A stretch of 64,000 nt of DNA, taken from Capra hircus (taxonomy: Eukaryota; Chordata; Mammalia; Artiodactyla; Bovidae). Shown piece after piece: positions 11,346 to 22,832 of this stretch. The number at the start of each line of letters is the position of its first letter. Position 1 is the stretch's first letter. The stretch spans positions 46,792,036 through 46,856,035 of the forward strand of contig NC_030820.1 of the NCBI RefSeq assembly GCF_001704415.2. The letters are read 5' to 3'. The notes beneath the pieces were generated by a model, which worked only from the letters and a program-made list of their open reading frames with translations, was not told the origin of the DNA and searched no databases. The position numbers were made by a program, and so were the translations under genes.

Positions 11346-11596
11346 TAAATAATAAAAAATAAATAAAAATAAAATATGTTTTGGGAATAAAAAACTTTCT
11401 TTAATCTATTATCTTCTGTTAGAATTAGGAATGACATTATTTTATCTTAAATAAAATTTATAATATAATCCAAGCTTTTGATCAACATGATTATTACTGA
11501 ATTATTATATATATTCTTTCAATTTTTTGGCATTGTTGTTTGGTATTACAATCAGCTCTACAATAAATATGAGGACATTTGTTTTGTCCTCTATGT

Positions 11597-11840
11597 TAGG
11601 GGTCCCAAGCTCTGGGCCATGGACCAAAACCAATATAGTCTGTGGCCTGTTAGGAACTGGGCTGCCCAGCAGGAGGTGAGTGGCTGGTGAGTGAGCAAAG
11701 CTTCATCTGTATTTACAGCCACTCCCCACTGCTTGCATTACCACCTGAGCTTCACCTTCTGTCGGATCAGTGGTGGCATTGGATTCTCATAGTAGCATGA
11801 ACCCTACTGTGAACTGTATATGTGAGGGATCTAGGTATGT
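11597..11840 (+). mobile_element. Charlie-like hAT DNA transposon, truncated
   Basis: TIR-like start aggggtcccaagctctggg, then the family-typical ggcctgttaggaactgggct (11643-11662), aagcttcatctgtatttaca (11699-11718) and gatctaggtatgtga. The right TIR is missing. Same family as the copies at 12590 and 48244; Charlie1-like is my best name. Confidence 0.65.
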
Positions 11841-11865
11841 GATAGCTGGTGCTGGAGCAGCAATA

Positions 11866-12060
11866 TTCTGACCATGAGGGAAAAGACCAAGAGAATCAAG
11901 GCTTTAGGTTCTTTACGACACCAGGCCAAGACTAGTAACTGCCTATCACTGGCCATGTCATGATGTAAGCAAAATAAATTCCTATTTTATTTAAGCCATT
12001 AGTAATTCAAATTTTCTGAAACATGAACTCAAAATCCCTGATGGCTGTGCTAGCATGGCT
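11866..12060 (+). mobile_element. Possible MaLR/MLT-like LTR end
   Basis: The segment accatgagggaaaagaccaa followed about 100 bp later by tattttatttaagccatta resembles the 3' end of MLT-type LTRs. Diverged; low certainty. Confidence 0.3.
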
Positions 12061-12589
12061 ATAATTAGTTTCTTAGAAGGAGAACAGAACAAATGGATTA
12101 GACCTAGTAACTGAAACTATATGAGAATAAAATTATCCTGAGATGAGGAAATGTGCAGATAAAAGAGCTTACCATGTCCTGAATAAAATCAACAAAAATA
12201 TCTGAGAAAATAGATGGGGTCCAGGTAGAAAAGACAAGGATATCAACAAAGAAACAAATATCAGCCTAGTCTTAATAGTAGCATCTACAGGGTGTTATAT
12301 TTTGGCCAGGATTAGCTTGTGGGCTTGCCAAAACTGTGACTGAGACAAGTGTGCCCTGCAGGAAAGAGCAACAGATAGAAGTGGTAAATAAAATAATGGG
12401 CAGGTCACACATACTCTAAAATAGGTTTCAGATTCTGACTTAAAGCCTGCTGGCAGATGCAGCTGTAGAACTGGAATACACCAAACTCGCCACTATAAAG
12501 TCTGCCACCAGATGCAGCTTAATTGTCACTTGCCCCTCACTGTTAGGGTTTTAATATGAGTCTGAAAGCAGTTAATTTACTATGGTCTC
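12061..12589. other. Unique DNA, no gene seen
   Basis: Contains a short repeated motif, cagatgcagct, at about 12452 and 12510 within two similar 50-60 bp stretches. Otherwise unremarkable. Confidence 0.35.
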
Positions 12590-12722
12590 TGTGCAGTCAA
12601 ACCTCTCTGCTAATGATAATCTGTATTTCCAGCTACTCCCCAATCCTAACATCACTGCCTCAGCTCCACCTCAGATCATTAAGCATTAAATTCTCATAAG
12701 GAGCATGCAACCCATAATTCAA
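12590..12722 (+). mobile_element. Charlie-like hAT fragment, second copy
   Basis: Internal part of the same element as at 11597: ctgtatttccagctactccc (12621), then ctcagctccacctcagatca and aattctcataaggagcatgc. Both ends are lost. Confidence 0.55.
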
Positions 12723-12865
12723 CAAGAGAAAAAGAAGAAGCTAGAGGGAAGAAGAGATGGCACCTAAATCAGGAAAACAAAACTGGCCCAGTAATTCCCA
12801 GAAGTCTTCAGCTTATATCTCACTGGACAGAAGTATGTCGTAAAAATAAATGTCATCTGGGGGCA

Positions 12866-13265
12866 AGTTCAGTTCAGTCGCTCAGTTGTGTCTGACTCTT
12901 TGCGACCTCATGGACTGCAGCACAGCAGAGTTCCCTGTCCATCACCAGATCTGGGAGCTAGCTCAAATTCATGTCTGTTGAGTCGGTGATGCCCATCTAA
13001 CCATCTCATCCTCTGTCATTCCCTGCTCCTCCTGCCTTCAATCTTTCCCAGCATTAGGATCTTTTCCAGTGAGTTGGCTCTTCACATCAGGTGGCCAAAG
13101 TATTGGAGCTTTAGCTTCAGCATCAGTCCTTCCAATGAATATTCAGGATTGAGTTCCTTTAGGATTGACTGGTTGTATCTCCTTTCAGTCCAAGGGACTC
13201 TCAAGAGTCTTCGTCCAACATCACAGTTCAAAAGAGTTAATTCTTTGGCACTCAGCTTTCTTTAA
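12866..13265 (-). mobile_element. BovB LINE 3' end, 5'-truncated
   Basis: Begins with the reversed tail agttcagttcagtcgctcag and ends within the region coding KKAEH (gcactcagctttcttta). About 400 bp; frames broken. Confidence 0.9.
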
Positions 13266-13734
13266 GGGAGATGGTAAAATGTATTTAATGTGAACTCCAA
13301 CAAAACTAGAGGTCGGCTTCTAAAGGTCATTCTCCAAATGGATTTTAATTCTGTTCTTAAATTTTAGTTTTTCTGCAATATTTTCTGATCTCATCCATCT
13401 TTCCTCTTCTAACTTATCCTACTATCTTTTGTCTCAGCCATTTCCTTCTGTGTGACTTTTGCTTACTTTTTGAAGAAATGTGAGTTTGTCTACTGAATAT
13501 GTTAGAGTAGACATCATTTTTTTGGAATGCAGGCTCAGCCCATCGCCCACCCCTCTTCTCTAAAGGCTCCCTGGCCTTGGGGGAAGATTTAAATACTATG
13601 TGACCAGCATCGTCAGTTCAGCTGACTAAACCAAAGGCAACCAATTGACTCATACTGAAAGATTACCTGACATGGAAATATGAAATTGGAATTTAAAGGC
13701 AGTATTTTAATCTGGTTGGAAATTTGAGGAGTGT
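13266..13734. other. Unique DNA, no gene seen
   Basis: No repeat or exon recognised. Confidence 0.4.
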
Positions 13735-13746
13735 AAGGTGGCCATC

Positions 13747-14059
13747 CAGGACTTCCCTGGTGGTACAATTGTTAAGGATCTGATTGCCAGTGCAAGGGAC
13801 ATGGGTTTGATTCCTGATCCAGAAAGATTCCACATGCCACAGAGCAACCAAGCCTGTGGGCCACAACTACTGAGCCCATGCTCTAGAACCCGAGAGAGGC
13901 AACTACTGGGCCCAAGTGCTGCAACTACCAAAGCCCATGCACCTAGAGCCTCTGCTCTGCAATAAGAGAAGCCACTGCAATGAGAAGCCCCAGCACGCAA
14001 CTAGAGAAAGCTCGAGTGCAGCCGTGAAGACCCAGCACCAGCAAAAAAATAAAAATAAA
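13747..14059 (+). mobile_element. CHR-2-type tRNA-derived SINE, full length
   Basis: Starts with aggacttccctggtggtac, carries the long body (ccacaactactgagcccatg and related blocks) and ends in an A-rich tail. Flanked by aaggtggccatc (13735-13746) and aaggtgaccatc (14060-14071), a 12-bp TSD with one mismatch. Confidence 0.9.
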
Positions 14060-14329
14060 AAGGTGACCATCAAGTGGTGTGTTGGTAGATGTTTACTAGC
14101 CTTCATGAAAAATAAATGCCTATAATGTATTAATACATTAATTTATTACAAACCCTTCTGACATAAAGATGTGTGGCAAAAAATTTATAGATAATAAAAT
14201 ATACAATATTGTTTATTGCAAATTCCACTTGGCCAATTGATTCTAACAGAAAACTTTCATTGATTTTTGCTGAACCCTTGTATTTGTAGCAAAACTATAG
14301 TTGCAATTAAAAATGAGTATGGCTCCAAT

Positions 14330-14697
14330 TGATTGATGCTTTTGAACTGTGGTGCTGAAGACTCTTGAGAGTACCTTGGACTACAAGAAGATCAAACCAG
14401 TCAATCCTAAGGGAAATCAGTCCTGATTCATTGGAAGGACTGATGATGAAGCTGAAGCTCCAATACTTTGACCACCTGATGTGAAGAATTGACTCCTTAG
14501 AAAAGACCCTGATGCTGGGAAAGATTGAAGGCAGGAGGAGAAGGGGATGACAGAGGATGAGATGGCTGGATGATATCACTGACTCGATGGACATGAGTTT
14601 GAGCAAGCTCCAGGAGTTGGTGATGGACAGGGAAGCCTGTGCTGCAGTCCATGGGGTCACAAAGAGTCAGACACTACTGAGTGACTGAACTGAACTA
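14330..14697 (+). mobile_element. BovB LINE 3' end, 5'-truncated, with short TSD
   Basis: Starts in the block coding IDAFELW and ends in gactgaactgaacta. Flanked by gctccaat at 14322-14329 and 14701-14708 (extends to 11 bp with one mismatch). Confidence 0.9.
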
Positions 14698-14850
14698 ATA
14701 GCTCCAATATGAATGTTATGAATATGAATTTTCATTTATGTAACCAACGAGGACAAAAGTAAAACAACAAAAACACATTTTAGAACTTTACAAAAAAAAC
14801 CTGACAGGTTTATCAGTGATAAGAAGACTTTTCTGAATGAGATTAGCACA

Positions 14851-16615
14851 CTTCTTAATGCCATACACAAAGATAAACTCAAAATGGATGCAAGACCAGA
14901 AACTATAAAACTCTTAGAGGAAAGCATAGGCAGAACACTCGATGACATAAATCAAAGCAAAATCTTCTATGACCCACCTTCTAGAGTAATGGAAATAAAA
15001 GTAAAAATGCATGAGACAGGTGCTCAGGGCTGGTGCACTGAGATGACCCAAAGGGATGGGATGGGGAGGGAGGTGGGAGGGAGCTTCAGGATGGGGAACA
15101 CATGTACACCTGTGGCGGATTCATATCAATGTATGGCAAAACCACTACAGTAGTATAAAGTAATGAGTCTCCAATAAAAATAAATAAGTTTACATTAAAA
15201 AATAAATTTTTAAAAAAATTTAAAAACATTATATTAAAAAATAAAAAGTATTTCAGAGTGAATTAGTTCAATGTTTGCTTACAAATTTTTGATGTAAAAT
15301 ATATGTACAACAAACTGCATAAGATTAAGTGTTCATTTGCTGAATTTTTGCAAATGGATTGTATGTTTATATAAATTCAACCCCATTAAAATAGACTGCC
15401 ATCAATCCTGAAAAATAAATAAATAAAAGTTTTGCGACTTTCAAAAAAAATAAATAAAAAATAAAAGCAAAAATAAACAAGTGGGATCTAATTAAATGTA
15501 AAAGCCTTTGCACAGCAAAGGAAACTACAAACAAGGTGAAAAGACAACCCTCAGAATGGGAGAAAATAATGGCAAATGAAACAACTGGCAAAGAATTAAT
15601 TTCCATAATATACAAGCTGTTCAACTTTAGAAAAACAAACAACCCAATCAAAAAGTAGGAGAAAGACCTAAACAGATTTCTCCAAAGAAGACATAAAGAT
15701 GACTAACAAACACATGAAAAGATGCTCAACATCACTCATTATTAGAAACGCAAATCAAAACTGCAATGAGATACCACATCACACCAGTCAGAATGGCCAT
15801 CATCAAAAAGTCTACAAATAATAAATGCAGGAAAGGATGTGGAGAAAAGGGAACCCTGTTGTATTGCTGGTGTGAATGTAAATTGATATAGCCACTGTGG
15901 AAGACAGTATGGAGATTCCTTAAAAAACTAGGAATAAAACCACCATATGACCCAGCAATTCCACTACTAGGCATATACCCTGAGGAAACCAAAACTGAAA
16001 AAACACATGTACCCCAGTGTTCACTGCAGCAATATTTACAATAGCTAGAACATGGAAGCAACCTAGATGTCCATTGACAGATGAATGGATATAGAAGCTG
16101 TGGTACATGAATACGATGGAACGCTACTCAGCCATAAAAAGGAATGCATTTGAGTCAGTTCTAATGAGGTGGGTGAACCTAGAGCCTATTATACAGAGTG
16201 AAGTAAGTCAGAAAGAGAAATATAAATATCATACACTGATGCATATGTACAAAATCTAGAAAGATGGTACTGATGAATTTGTTTTCAGGGCTGCAATGGA
16301 GAAACAGACATAGAAAAACAGACCTAAGGACCCTGGGGGAGGGGAGGAAGGAGAGGGTGAGATGTATGGAGAGAGTAACATGGAAATTTATAATACCGTA
16401 CGTAAAATAGATAGCCAATGGGAATTTGCTGTATGACTCAGGAAACTCAAACAGGGGCTCTGTGATAATCTAGAAGGGTGAGACGGGGAGGGAGATGGGA
16501 GGGAGGTTGGGGAGGGAGGAGACATAGGTGTACCTATGGCTGATTCTTGTTGATGTATGACAGAAAACCACAAAATTCTGTAAAGCACATATTCTTCAAT
16601 TAAAAATATGAAGTG
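14851..16615 (+). mobile_element. L1 LINE (ruminant), ORF2 C-terminus and 3' UTR, split by a second L1
   Basis: 14851-15008 and 15459-16615 are one element: the ORF2 C-terminal region (block for ETIKLLEE at 14900, then agcctttgcacagcaaagg at 15503), the region around ccattgacagatgaatgg (16070), and the 3' UTR ending at about 16610. Frames are broken throughout. The interruption at 15009-15458 is bounded by a duplication of L1 sequence. Confidence 0.85.
15009..15458 (+). mobile_element. Bovine L1 3' end plus about 240 bp of non-L1 DNA (candidate 3' transduction)
   Basis: 15009-15200 is the bovine L1 3' UTR with its terminal A-rich tail (ccaataaaaataaataag). 15201-15440 is AT-rich non-L1 sequence ending in a second A-rich tail (15443-15458). 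The whole block is flanked by aaataaaagtaaaaat (14993-15008) and aaataaaagcaaaaat (15459-15474), a 16-bp TSD with one mismatch, so L1 tail and extra DNA moved together. Confidence 0.75.
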
Positions 16616-16849
16616 GCAAAAAAAAAAATCTTTGCTAAAAAAGGCAATGGTTTTTGAACACTGGAAAAATATTTCCTCAAATTTTTGTGCTATTCTCAGT
16701 GCAAGGTTACATATATACAATATGTTAATTGTATACTATTTTTGCAGTTCATAATATACTATTTTGGAACTTTCGTGGTGGTTCAGTGGCTAAGAATCTG
16801 AGCTCCCTATGCAGGAGGCCCAGGTTTGATCCCTGGAAAGGGAATTAGA

Positions 16850-17627
16850 TATGCAGATGACACCACCCTTATGGCAGAAAGTGAAGAGGAGCTAAAAAGC
16901 CTCTTGATGAAAGTGAAAGAGGAGAGTGAAAAAGTTGGCTTAAAGCTCAACATTCAGAAAACGAAGATCATGGCATCTGGTCCTGTCACTTCATGGGAAA
17001 TAGACGGGGGAACAGGGGAAACAGTGGAAACAGTGTCAGACTTCATTTTTTGGGGCTCTAAAATCACTGCAGATGGTGACTGTGGCCATGAAATTAAAAG
17101 ACGCTTACTCCTTGGAAGGAAAGTTATGACCAACCTAGATAGTATATTCAAAAGCAGACATTACTTTGCTGACTAAGGTCCATCTAGTCAAGGCTATGGT
17201 TTTTCCTGTGATCATGTATGGATGTGAGAGTTGGACTGTGAAGAAGGCTGAGCACCGAAGAATTGATGCTTTTGAACTGTGGTGTTGGAGAAGACTCTTG
17301 AGAGTCCCATGGACTGCAAGGAGATCCAACCAGTCCATTCTGAAGGAGATCAGCCCTGGGATTTCTTTGGAAAGAATGATGCCAAAGCTGAAACTCCAGT
17401 ACTTTGGCCACCTCATGCGAAGAGTTGACTCATTGGAAAAGATTCTGATGCTGGGAGGGATTGGGGGCAGGAGGAGAAGGAGACGACAGAGGATGAGATG
17501 GCTGGATGGCATCACGGACTCGATGGACGTGAGTCTGAGTGAACGCCGGGAGATGGTGATGGACAGGGAGGCCTGGCGTGCTGCGATTCGTGGGGTCGCA
17601 AAGAGTCGGACACGACTGAGCGACTGA
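16850..17627 (+). pseudogene. BovB ORF C-terminal region, one frameshift
   Basis: Encodes the RT catalytic box onward: YADD at 16850-16861, thumb/connection region, and the arginine-rich C-terminus (RRRRRRQRM near 17470-17500) ending in a TGA after SRTRLSD. A 2-nt deletion at about 17158 (agcagacatt instead of agcagagacatt) shifts the frame; it is otherwise open on both sides (16826-17176 and 17166-17627). Lacks endonuclease and most of RT, so it cannot act in cis. Confidence 0.85.
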
Positions 17628-17636
17628 ACTGAACTG
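16851..17636 (+). mobile_element. Young BovB LINE, 5'-truncated at the RT catalytic box
   Basis: Flanked by aagggaattagat (16838-16850) and aagggaactagat (17637-17649), a 13-bp TSD with one mismatch. The 5' breakpoint falls exactly at the YADD box; the TSD's last bases agat also match the BovB sequence, so 4 nt of microhomology lie at the junction. Near-consensus sequence and the complete gactgaactgaactgaa end indicate a recent insertion. Confidence 0.93.
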
Positions 17637-17790
17637 AAGGGAACTAGATCCTCCATGAGCAACTAAAAGTTCACATGCTACAACAAAGATTCCCCCTCGC
17701 TTCAACCAAAAGAAGCCACGTGCCACAGGGAAGATAGAGGATCCTGAGTGCCACAGTGAAACCTGGCACAGCCAAATAATTTTTTAAAAA

Positions 17791-18327
17791 ACACTATTTT
17801 AAGCTTAATTTTTGAATGGGTAATCCTTTCACATGGTCTCTGCATTATTAGCATTTTATCATTAATTTCTTAAGTTTTGACAGTCAACAAAACAATGAAT
17901 CAATTATATTTTTTGCCAATTTCTGTGGTGTAAAAATTCCTATCATAGCTGATTTCAGCCTATAGACATGAAGGTAACCAAATGCAGAATTGGAAAGAGA
18001 TGCACAATGCTATACCATTATATTGTATTTTCAACATACAAATAAAACAGATACAAATAGCCTCCAGAGCATAGGCAATAGAAAATGTAGTAAAATACAT
18101 AATTAAGAGTTGATGACTTTCAAGTATTTATTACTTTTATCTTTAATAAAATATGTATATCTTTAATTTATATAACATTTTTTAATAAGCGTGTTTAAGC
18201 ACTAGCCTACAAAATTCCTGAAAATAGCAATTAGCTTTCAAGAATCTATAAAGATGCTAACTCTAACATACCACTGCACCTGCAAGGCCCAAGAAGCAGA
18301 GAAAGCCAATCTGCAGGGACAGAGAAA
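17791..18327. other. AT-rich unique DNA
   Basis: No gene or repeat family recognised. Confidence 0.4.
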
Positions 18328-18335
18328 AAGAAGTA

Positions 18336-18420
18336 GGAGGGGGAGGAGGAGGAGGAGGAAGGGAGAGAGGACAAAGTAAAAGAGAAGGAGAAGAAGGCTA
18401 TAATGCAAAGAAAGGCCAAG
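18336..18420. repeat. (GGA)n-rich purine tract
   Basis: About 80 bp almost purely A/G, with five consecutive GGA units near 18343-18358. Homopurine tracts of this kind can form triplex DNA. Confidence 0.8.
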
Positions 18421-18955
18421 ATGAAAGACGGACTATAGCCTGGATTCCTGACTTGTCTGTCTTTCTGGTTCCAATTCCTTTCTGCAGCCTAGTGCATTTC
18501 TGCATTATAAAAACTTACCTCATATCCTTATAATAAATATTTCCTTAAAAAATTTTTTTCACTTTGCTACTTAATAGTAACAATTTGCTGAACCTGATAT
18601 TAAACCAAATTAATATTAATAAATTATAAATATTAATTAACTAAATTAATATTTGGTGTTCATGAGCTCAACTGTATATCAATTTTTATTATAATGCAAT
18701 GACAAAGATTATACATTTATATCAATATTAATGATCTAGCTACCCAAAGTATAAATGTTCCTAAATGTATTTGACCCAAAACACTATACAGTATATGAAG
18801 TGCTTGTTTATAACAGCAAAGCTTACTGTTCATATGTCTTATTGATATTAATTTTTGAACTCAGCATTTGAATAACTTTTTCTTTTATTCTTTTTAACTT
18901 CAACTAAAGTACAGAGGTGCATGGTGCCTGTTCATAAAACTGTTAGGAATAAAAC
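18421..18955. other. Very AT-rich unique DNA
   Basis: Multiple ATTAAT runs (18590-18660); no gene seen. Confidence 0.4.
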
Positions 18956-18959
18956 TTTA

Positions 18960-19460
18960 GTCCAGCTTAAAACTGTTTAATACCCATCACCCAGCTTGCT
19001 CCTAATACCATCCTTCATCACTTACCTTTCTTTGCTTACTGGAGACAGTCCATATTCCTTTGCAAGGCCTTCAAGGCCCTTCCTAGACTGGCTCTACCTC
19101 AACCTTCCCCCAGACTCATCACAGGGTGTTAACTCGTGTTGCCTGCCCTCTCTACCTAGAATGAATGCTTATTTCATGCCCTTGCATTCCATTTCATCTG
19201 GGAAGATATTGCTTTTCCCCAAAGCCTCACCACCTGTGTGCTCCATTCTTGCCTGAGCCCCCCAACCTCATTATCACAGAATGCTAGGAATCGCTCTTTC
19301 ACTACCCACTTACTAGTTGTATATGAGGCTGCCTTTCCAGCTCAGATGTGGGCTCTTGGAGGAAAAGCAGTTTGTTTTGTCCTTGAAACCCCAGAATCTC
19401 ATGCAGGACCTGCCACATAGCAATTGCTCACTAAATTTCTCATGAATTGAACTGACATGT
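18960..19460 (+). mobile_element. L2 (LINE2) 3' region
   Basis: Carries L2 landmarks in order: aaggccttcaaggcccttcc (19063), a degraded leucine-codon block, the gatgtgggctcttggaggaa segment (19345), and the terminal ccacatagcaattgctcact (19411-19430) followed by a TGAATTGAA-like end. Confidence 0.7.
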
Positions 19461-19625
19461 TTTAGGGGCAGAAAGAACCTGACTTCCCCCCTGGGAACTG
19501 CTGGGAGAATTTTTTTTTGGTAAGGCTGGTAAGCAAGGCTTATCCCTAACTTACCTTTCTATCTTTTTGCTGAACTATTCCCTTCAAAATCTTCATCTTT
19601 TATGATATTGATTAGTGTCATGAGC

Positions 19626-20100
19626 TCAAGGACTTGTATACTAGTTACTATTGCTGTGTGAAAAATATTCTAAATTTAATGGCATCTCCCATGGTTTCTG
19701 CCATATAGAGATTTGGGAGTTGCTTCATCGGGTGTTTCTGGCTCAGGATCTCTTTTGAGGTCACAGTCAGCCAGGACTGCAGTGACCTGGAAGGTTAGCC
19801 AAGGCTCTCTCATGGTTGGCAAGCTGGTTCCTCTCCATATGGGTTTCTCTGTGAAATTGCTGAATGGCCTCATGACATGGAGGCTGGCTTCTCCCAGAGA
19901 AAGCAAAGTAAGAGACCAAGACAGAAGCAGTATTGCCTGTTCTTATCTGGCCTTGGAAGACATCCACCATTACCATTACTTCTGCATATTCTATTGATCA
20001 CACAGGCCAGGCTTGCTTCAGGTTGGGAGGAGATTACACAAGGGCATGAATACCATGAGGTGATTATCATGAAGACCCCCTTCAAGGCTCATGACTACAA
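19626..20100 (+). mobile_element. Old mammalian interspersed repeat, family not named
   Basis: Begins ctagttactattgctgtgtg and ends with the characteristic gagattacacaagggcatga (20029-20048). The start and a related body recur at 37755-38350, so this is a dispersed family (LTR- or DNA-transposon-like). I cannot name it securely. Confidence 0.5.
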
Positions 20101-20283
20101 CTAGACTGAGAGATACGATGTATCTTTTTATATAACTACAGGATAAGAGAAACAAAAGAACACAACCAAATGATTAGTAGACCTTATGTGTTACCTTCCA
20201 AAGGTCGTTCCTATAATCCTGAGGGCTGGAAATAATTGTATTCATGCCCACAAGGAGGAGAGAATTTCAGACTCAGGAACAGC

Positions 20284-20306
20284 ATTGTGTGTGTGTGTGT
20301 GTGTGT
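20284..20306. repeat. (TG)n microsatellite
   Basis: Eleven uninterrupted TG units directly abutting a Bov-tA. Confidence 0.9.
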
Positions 20307-20506
20307 TAGCCACTCAGTCATGTCCAACTCTATGGGACCCCATGGATAGTAACCCACCAGGTTTCTCTGTCCATGGGATTCTCCAGGCATGAATACTTGA
20401 GTGGATTTCCATGCCCTCCTCCAGGGGATCTTTCCAAACCAGGGATCAAAACCCAGGTCTCCTGCATTGCAGGCAGACTCTTTACCATCTGAGTCACAAA
20501 GGAAGC
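20307..20506 (-). mobile_element. Bov-tA SINE
   Basis: Reverse Bov-tA: agccactcagtcatgtcca at the 3' end, ccaggcatgaatacttgag in the body, and the tRNA head region ending accatctgagtcacaaagg. Its tail is adjacent to the (TG)n array, a common SINE-associated microsatellite. Confidence 0.85.
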
Positions 20507-20699
20507 TTAATCAATAATATTATCATTTACTAAACAATATTTCAATATACTCATGGATCTTAAAGATAGAAGTCCATGGTCTTACATAGTATCCTCTGGT
20601 GTGAGCCAAATCCCAACATTTCCTGATAATAAGCTATCTGAATTTGAGATACCCTTGTGAACATAATCAAGGAATTGTGTGGATCTTTTATTAATGGAG

Positions 20700-20815
20700 A
20701 AGGAAATGGCAACCCACTCCAGTACTCTTCCTAGAAAATTCTATGGACTGAGAAGCCTGGTGTCCATGGGGTCGCAAAGAGTCAGAAATGACTGAGCGAC
20801 TTCACTTTCACTTTC
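20700..20815 (+). mobile_element. BovA monomer with 13-bp TSD
   Basis: Head-less BovA: gaaggaaatggcaacccact through actgagcgacttcactttc. Flanked by tttattaatggag at 20687-20699 and 20816-20828. Confidence 0.9.
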
Positions 20816-20984
20816 TTTATTAATGGAGGCTTACTTTCATACTCTTTAAATGGAAGCCTGTACAGTCCATGCCTGTTTAACGTATTAATCAGTGATTTGA
20901 AATGAAAAATGGAAGAAATGTTCATCAAATTGTAAATGACTCAAAGGTTGAAGGAACAGTTAGTACATCAGATAATAACACGAG

Positions 20985-21202
20985 TGTGCTAAGTCACTTC
21001 AGTCGCGTCTGACTCTTTGTGACCCTATGGACTGCAGCCTGCCAAGCTGCTCTGTCCTTGGGGATTCTCCAGGCAAGAATACTGGAGTGGATTGCTATGC
21101 CCTCCTCCAGGGGATCTTCTCTACCCAGGATCCAACCTGAGCCTCTTATGTCTCCTGCATTGGCAGGTGGGTTCTTTACTACTAGTGCCAACTGGGAAGC
21201 CC
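20985..21202 (-). mobile_element. Bov-tA SINE
   Basis: Reverse Bov-tA beginning aagtcacttcagtcgcgtct and ending ccaactgggaagccc. No clear TSD. Confidence 0.88.
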
Positions 21203-21339
21203 AAGGCTCCCCTCGACCCCTGGCCCAGCTCTGAAAACACAGGGTTTTAGGGCAGTTCCCATGGGTTAGGCCTATATTCAGATCCACTAAGTCTTCTAAG
21301 TCTTCAACTCACATGTTCCTTGCATTAGAAAGCATGCAT

Positions 21340-21693
21340 AAGGCTTAGTGGTAAGGAGCCTGTCTGCCAATGCAGGAGACACAGATTCACTCCCTGATCT
21401 GGGAAGATGCCACATGCCACGAAGCAGCTAAGCCAGTGTGCCACAACTACTGAGCGTGTGCTCTAGAGCCTGGGAGCCACAACTAATGAGCCCACACGCC
21501 CCAACTACTGAAGTCCACGCATCCTGGGGCCTGTGCTCTGCAACAAGAGAAGCCGCTGTGAGGAGAAGCCTGTGCGTGGCAGCTAGACAGTAGCCCCTAC
21601 TAGCCACAACTAGAGAAAAGCCTCCGCAGCAACAAAGACCTGGTACAGCCAGACATTAATACATTAAATAGATAGATAAGATTATTTAAAAAG
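21340..21693 (+). mobile_element. CHR-2-type SINE with perfect 12-bp TSD
   Basis: tRNA-like head lacking the first bases (aaggcttagtggtaaggag), long CHR-2 body, A/T-rich tail with gatagataag. Flanked by gaaagcatgcat at 21328-21339 and 21694-21705. Confidence 0.9.
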
Positions 21694-21705
21694 GAAAGCA
21701 TGCAT

Positions 21706-22139
21706 GGCTCAGTCACTGTTGGTAAATGTTCCCTCTTCCCTGTTTCTGATAGTCCTTTCTGAAATGTAGACCCTTCTCCAGGTCCTGCATCTTCTCTCCA
21801 GGGCCAGACTAGGAGGGTCTTTAGAGTTATGGAGAAAGAGATGCAAAGGAACTAAGTAAGAAAAATCCTTTCATCACTGAGTAGGCCTCATCAGCATCCT
21901 TTTTCCCTCTTCTAACCTTCATTCTCTTCCTCCCCACAGGGAACCATACTATCCCTCATCTAAAAGTCCACCTAAGTGGAAATGCGTAAGACAGTCCTTT
22001 GCATCATGACCATCCATTTGGATTTTTCTTTAAACTTCAGAGGATCTTATTTCAATCTTTTGAACACCTGCAAAACCACCGTGATCACTATATTCATTAA
22101 TCTTTACCTAGCGGGAATAGGTTAAAAGATATAAGTGTT
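21706..22139. other. Unique DNA, no gene seen
   Basis: Pyrimidine-rich patches only; no repeat or exon recognised. Confidence 0.4.
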
Positions 22140-22760
22140 TGTATAAAGGACAGAAATGATATGGCTCTAACAGAAGCAGAAGACATTAAGAAGAGGTGGC
22201 AAGAATACACAGAAGAACTATACAAAAAAGATCATGACCCAGACAACCACAATTATGTGATCACTCACCTAAAGCCAAACATCCTGGAATGAGAAGTCAA
22301 GGGGGCCTTAGGAAGCATCACTATGACAAAGCTAGTGGAGGTGATGGAATTCCAGTTGAGCTATTGCAAATCCTGAAAGATGATGCTGTGAAAGTGCTGC
22401 ACTCAATATGCCAACAAATTTGGAAAACTCAGCAGTGGCCACAGGACTGGAAAAGGTCAGTTTTCATTCCAGTCCCAAAGAAAGGCCAAAGAATGTTCAA
22501 ACTACCACACAATTGCACTCATTTCACATGCTAGTAAAGTTATACTCAAAATCCTTCAAGCTAGGTTTCATCAATACATGAACTGAGAGCTTCTACAAGT
22601 ACAAACTGAGTTTAGAAAAGGCGGAGGAACCAGAGATCAAATTTCCAATATCTGTTGGATGATCGAAAAAGCAAAGTTTCAGAAAACATCTACTTCTGCT
22701 TTATAGACTACATCAAAGCCTTTGTGTGGATCACAACAAACTGTGGAAAATTCTTATAGA
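22140..22760 (+). mobile_element. BovB LINE internal fragment (linker to RT start)
   Basis: Runs from the block coding LTEAEDIKKRW to the RT region coding DHNKLWKIL. Multiple stops and indels; neither BovB terminus is present. It ends next to a small tandem array and an inverted BovB. Confidence 0.85.
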
Positions 22761-22764
22761 GATT

Positions 22765-22832
22765 CAAAAATCAAAAAGTCATGGACATTTCAAAATTTCA
22801 AAAAGTCGTGGAAAATTGAAAAAGTCATGTTT
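22765..22832. repeat. Short imperfect tandem repeat at a BovB-BovB inversion point
   Basis: Three to four imperfect copies of a 20-27 bp unit containing aaaaagtcatgga / aaaaagtcgtgga / aaaaagtcatg, located between the plus-strand BovB on the left and the minus-strand BovB on the right. Confidence 0.7.

Larger units (their letters stand above)
16765..17790 (+). mobile_element. CHR-type SINE, split by BovB
   Basis: 16765-16850 holds the tRNA-like head (gtggttcagtggctaagaat, then ccaggtttgatccctgg). The body resumes at 17650 (gagcaactaaaagttcaca) and ends in an A/T-rich tail at about 17790. The break is the BovB at 16851-17636. Confidence 0.8.

Noticed and set aside
17135..17662. 175-codon minus-strand frame
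   Set aside because: Antisense shadow of the BovB C-terminal ORF; the same shadow appears over several other BovB copies.
18336..18420. Purine tract as a regulatory element or origin
   Set aside because: Only a simple repeat; nothing around it (CpG island, exon, TATA) supports a function.
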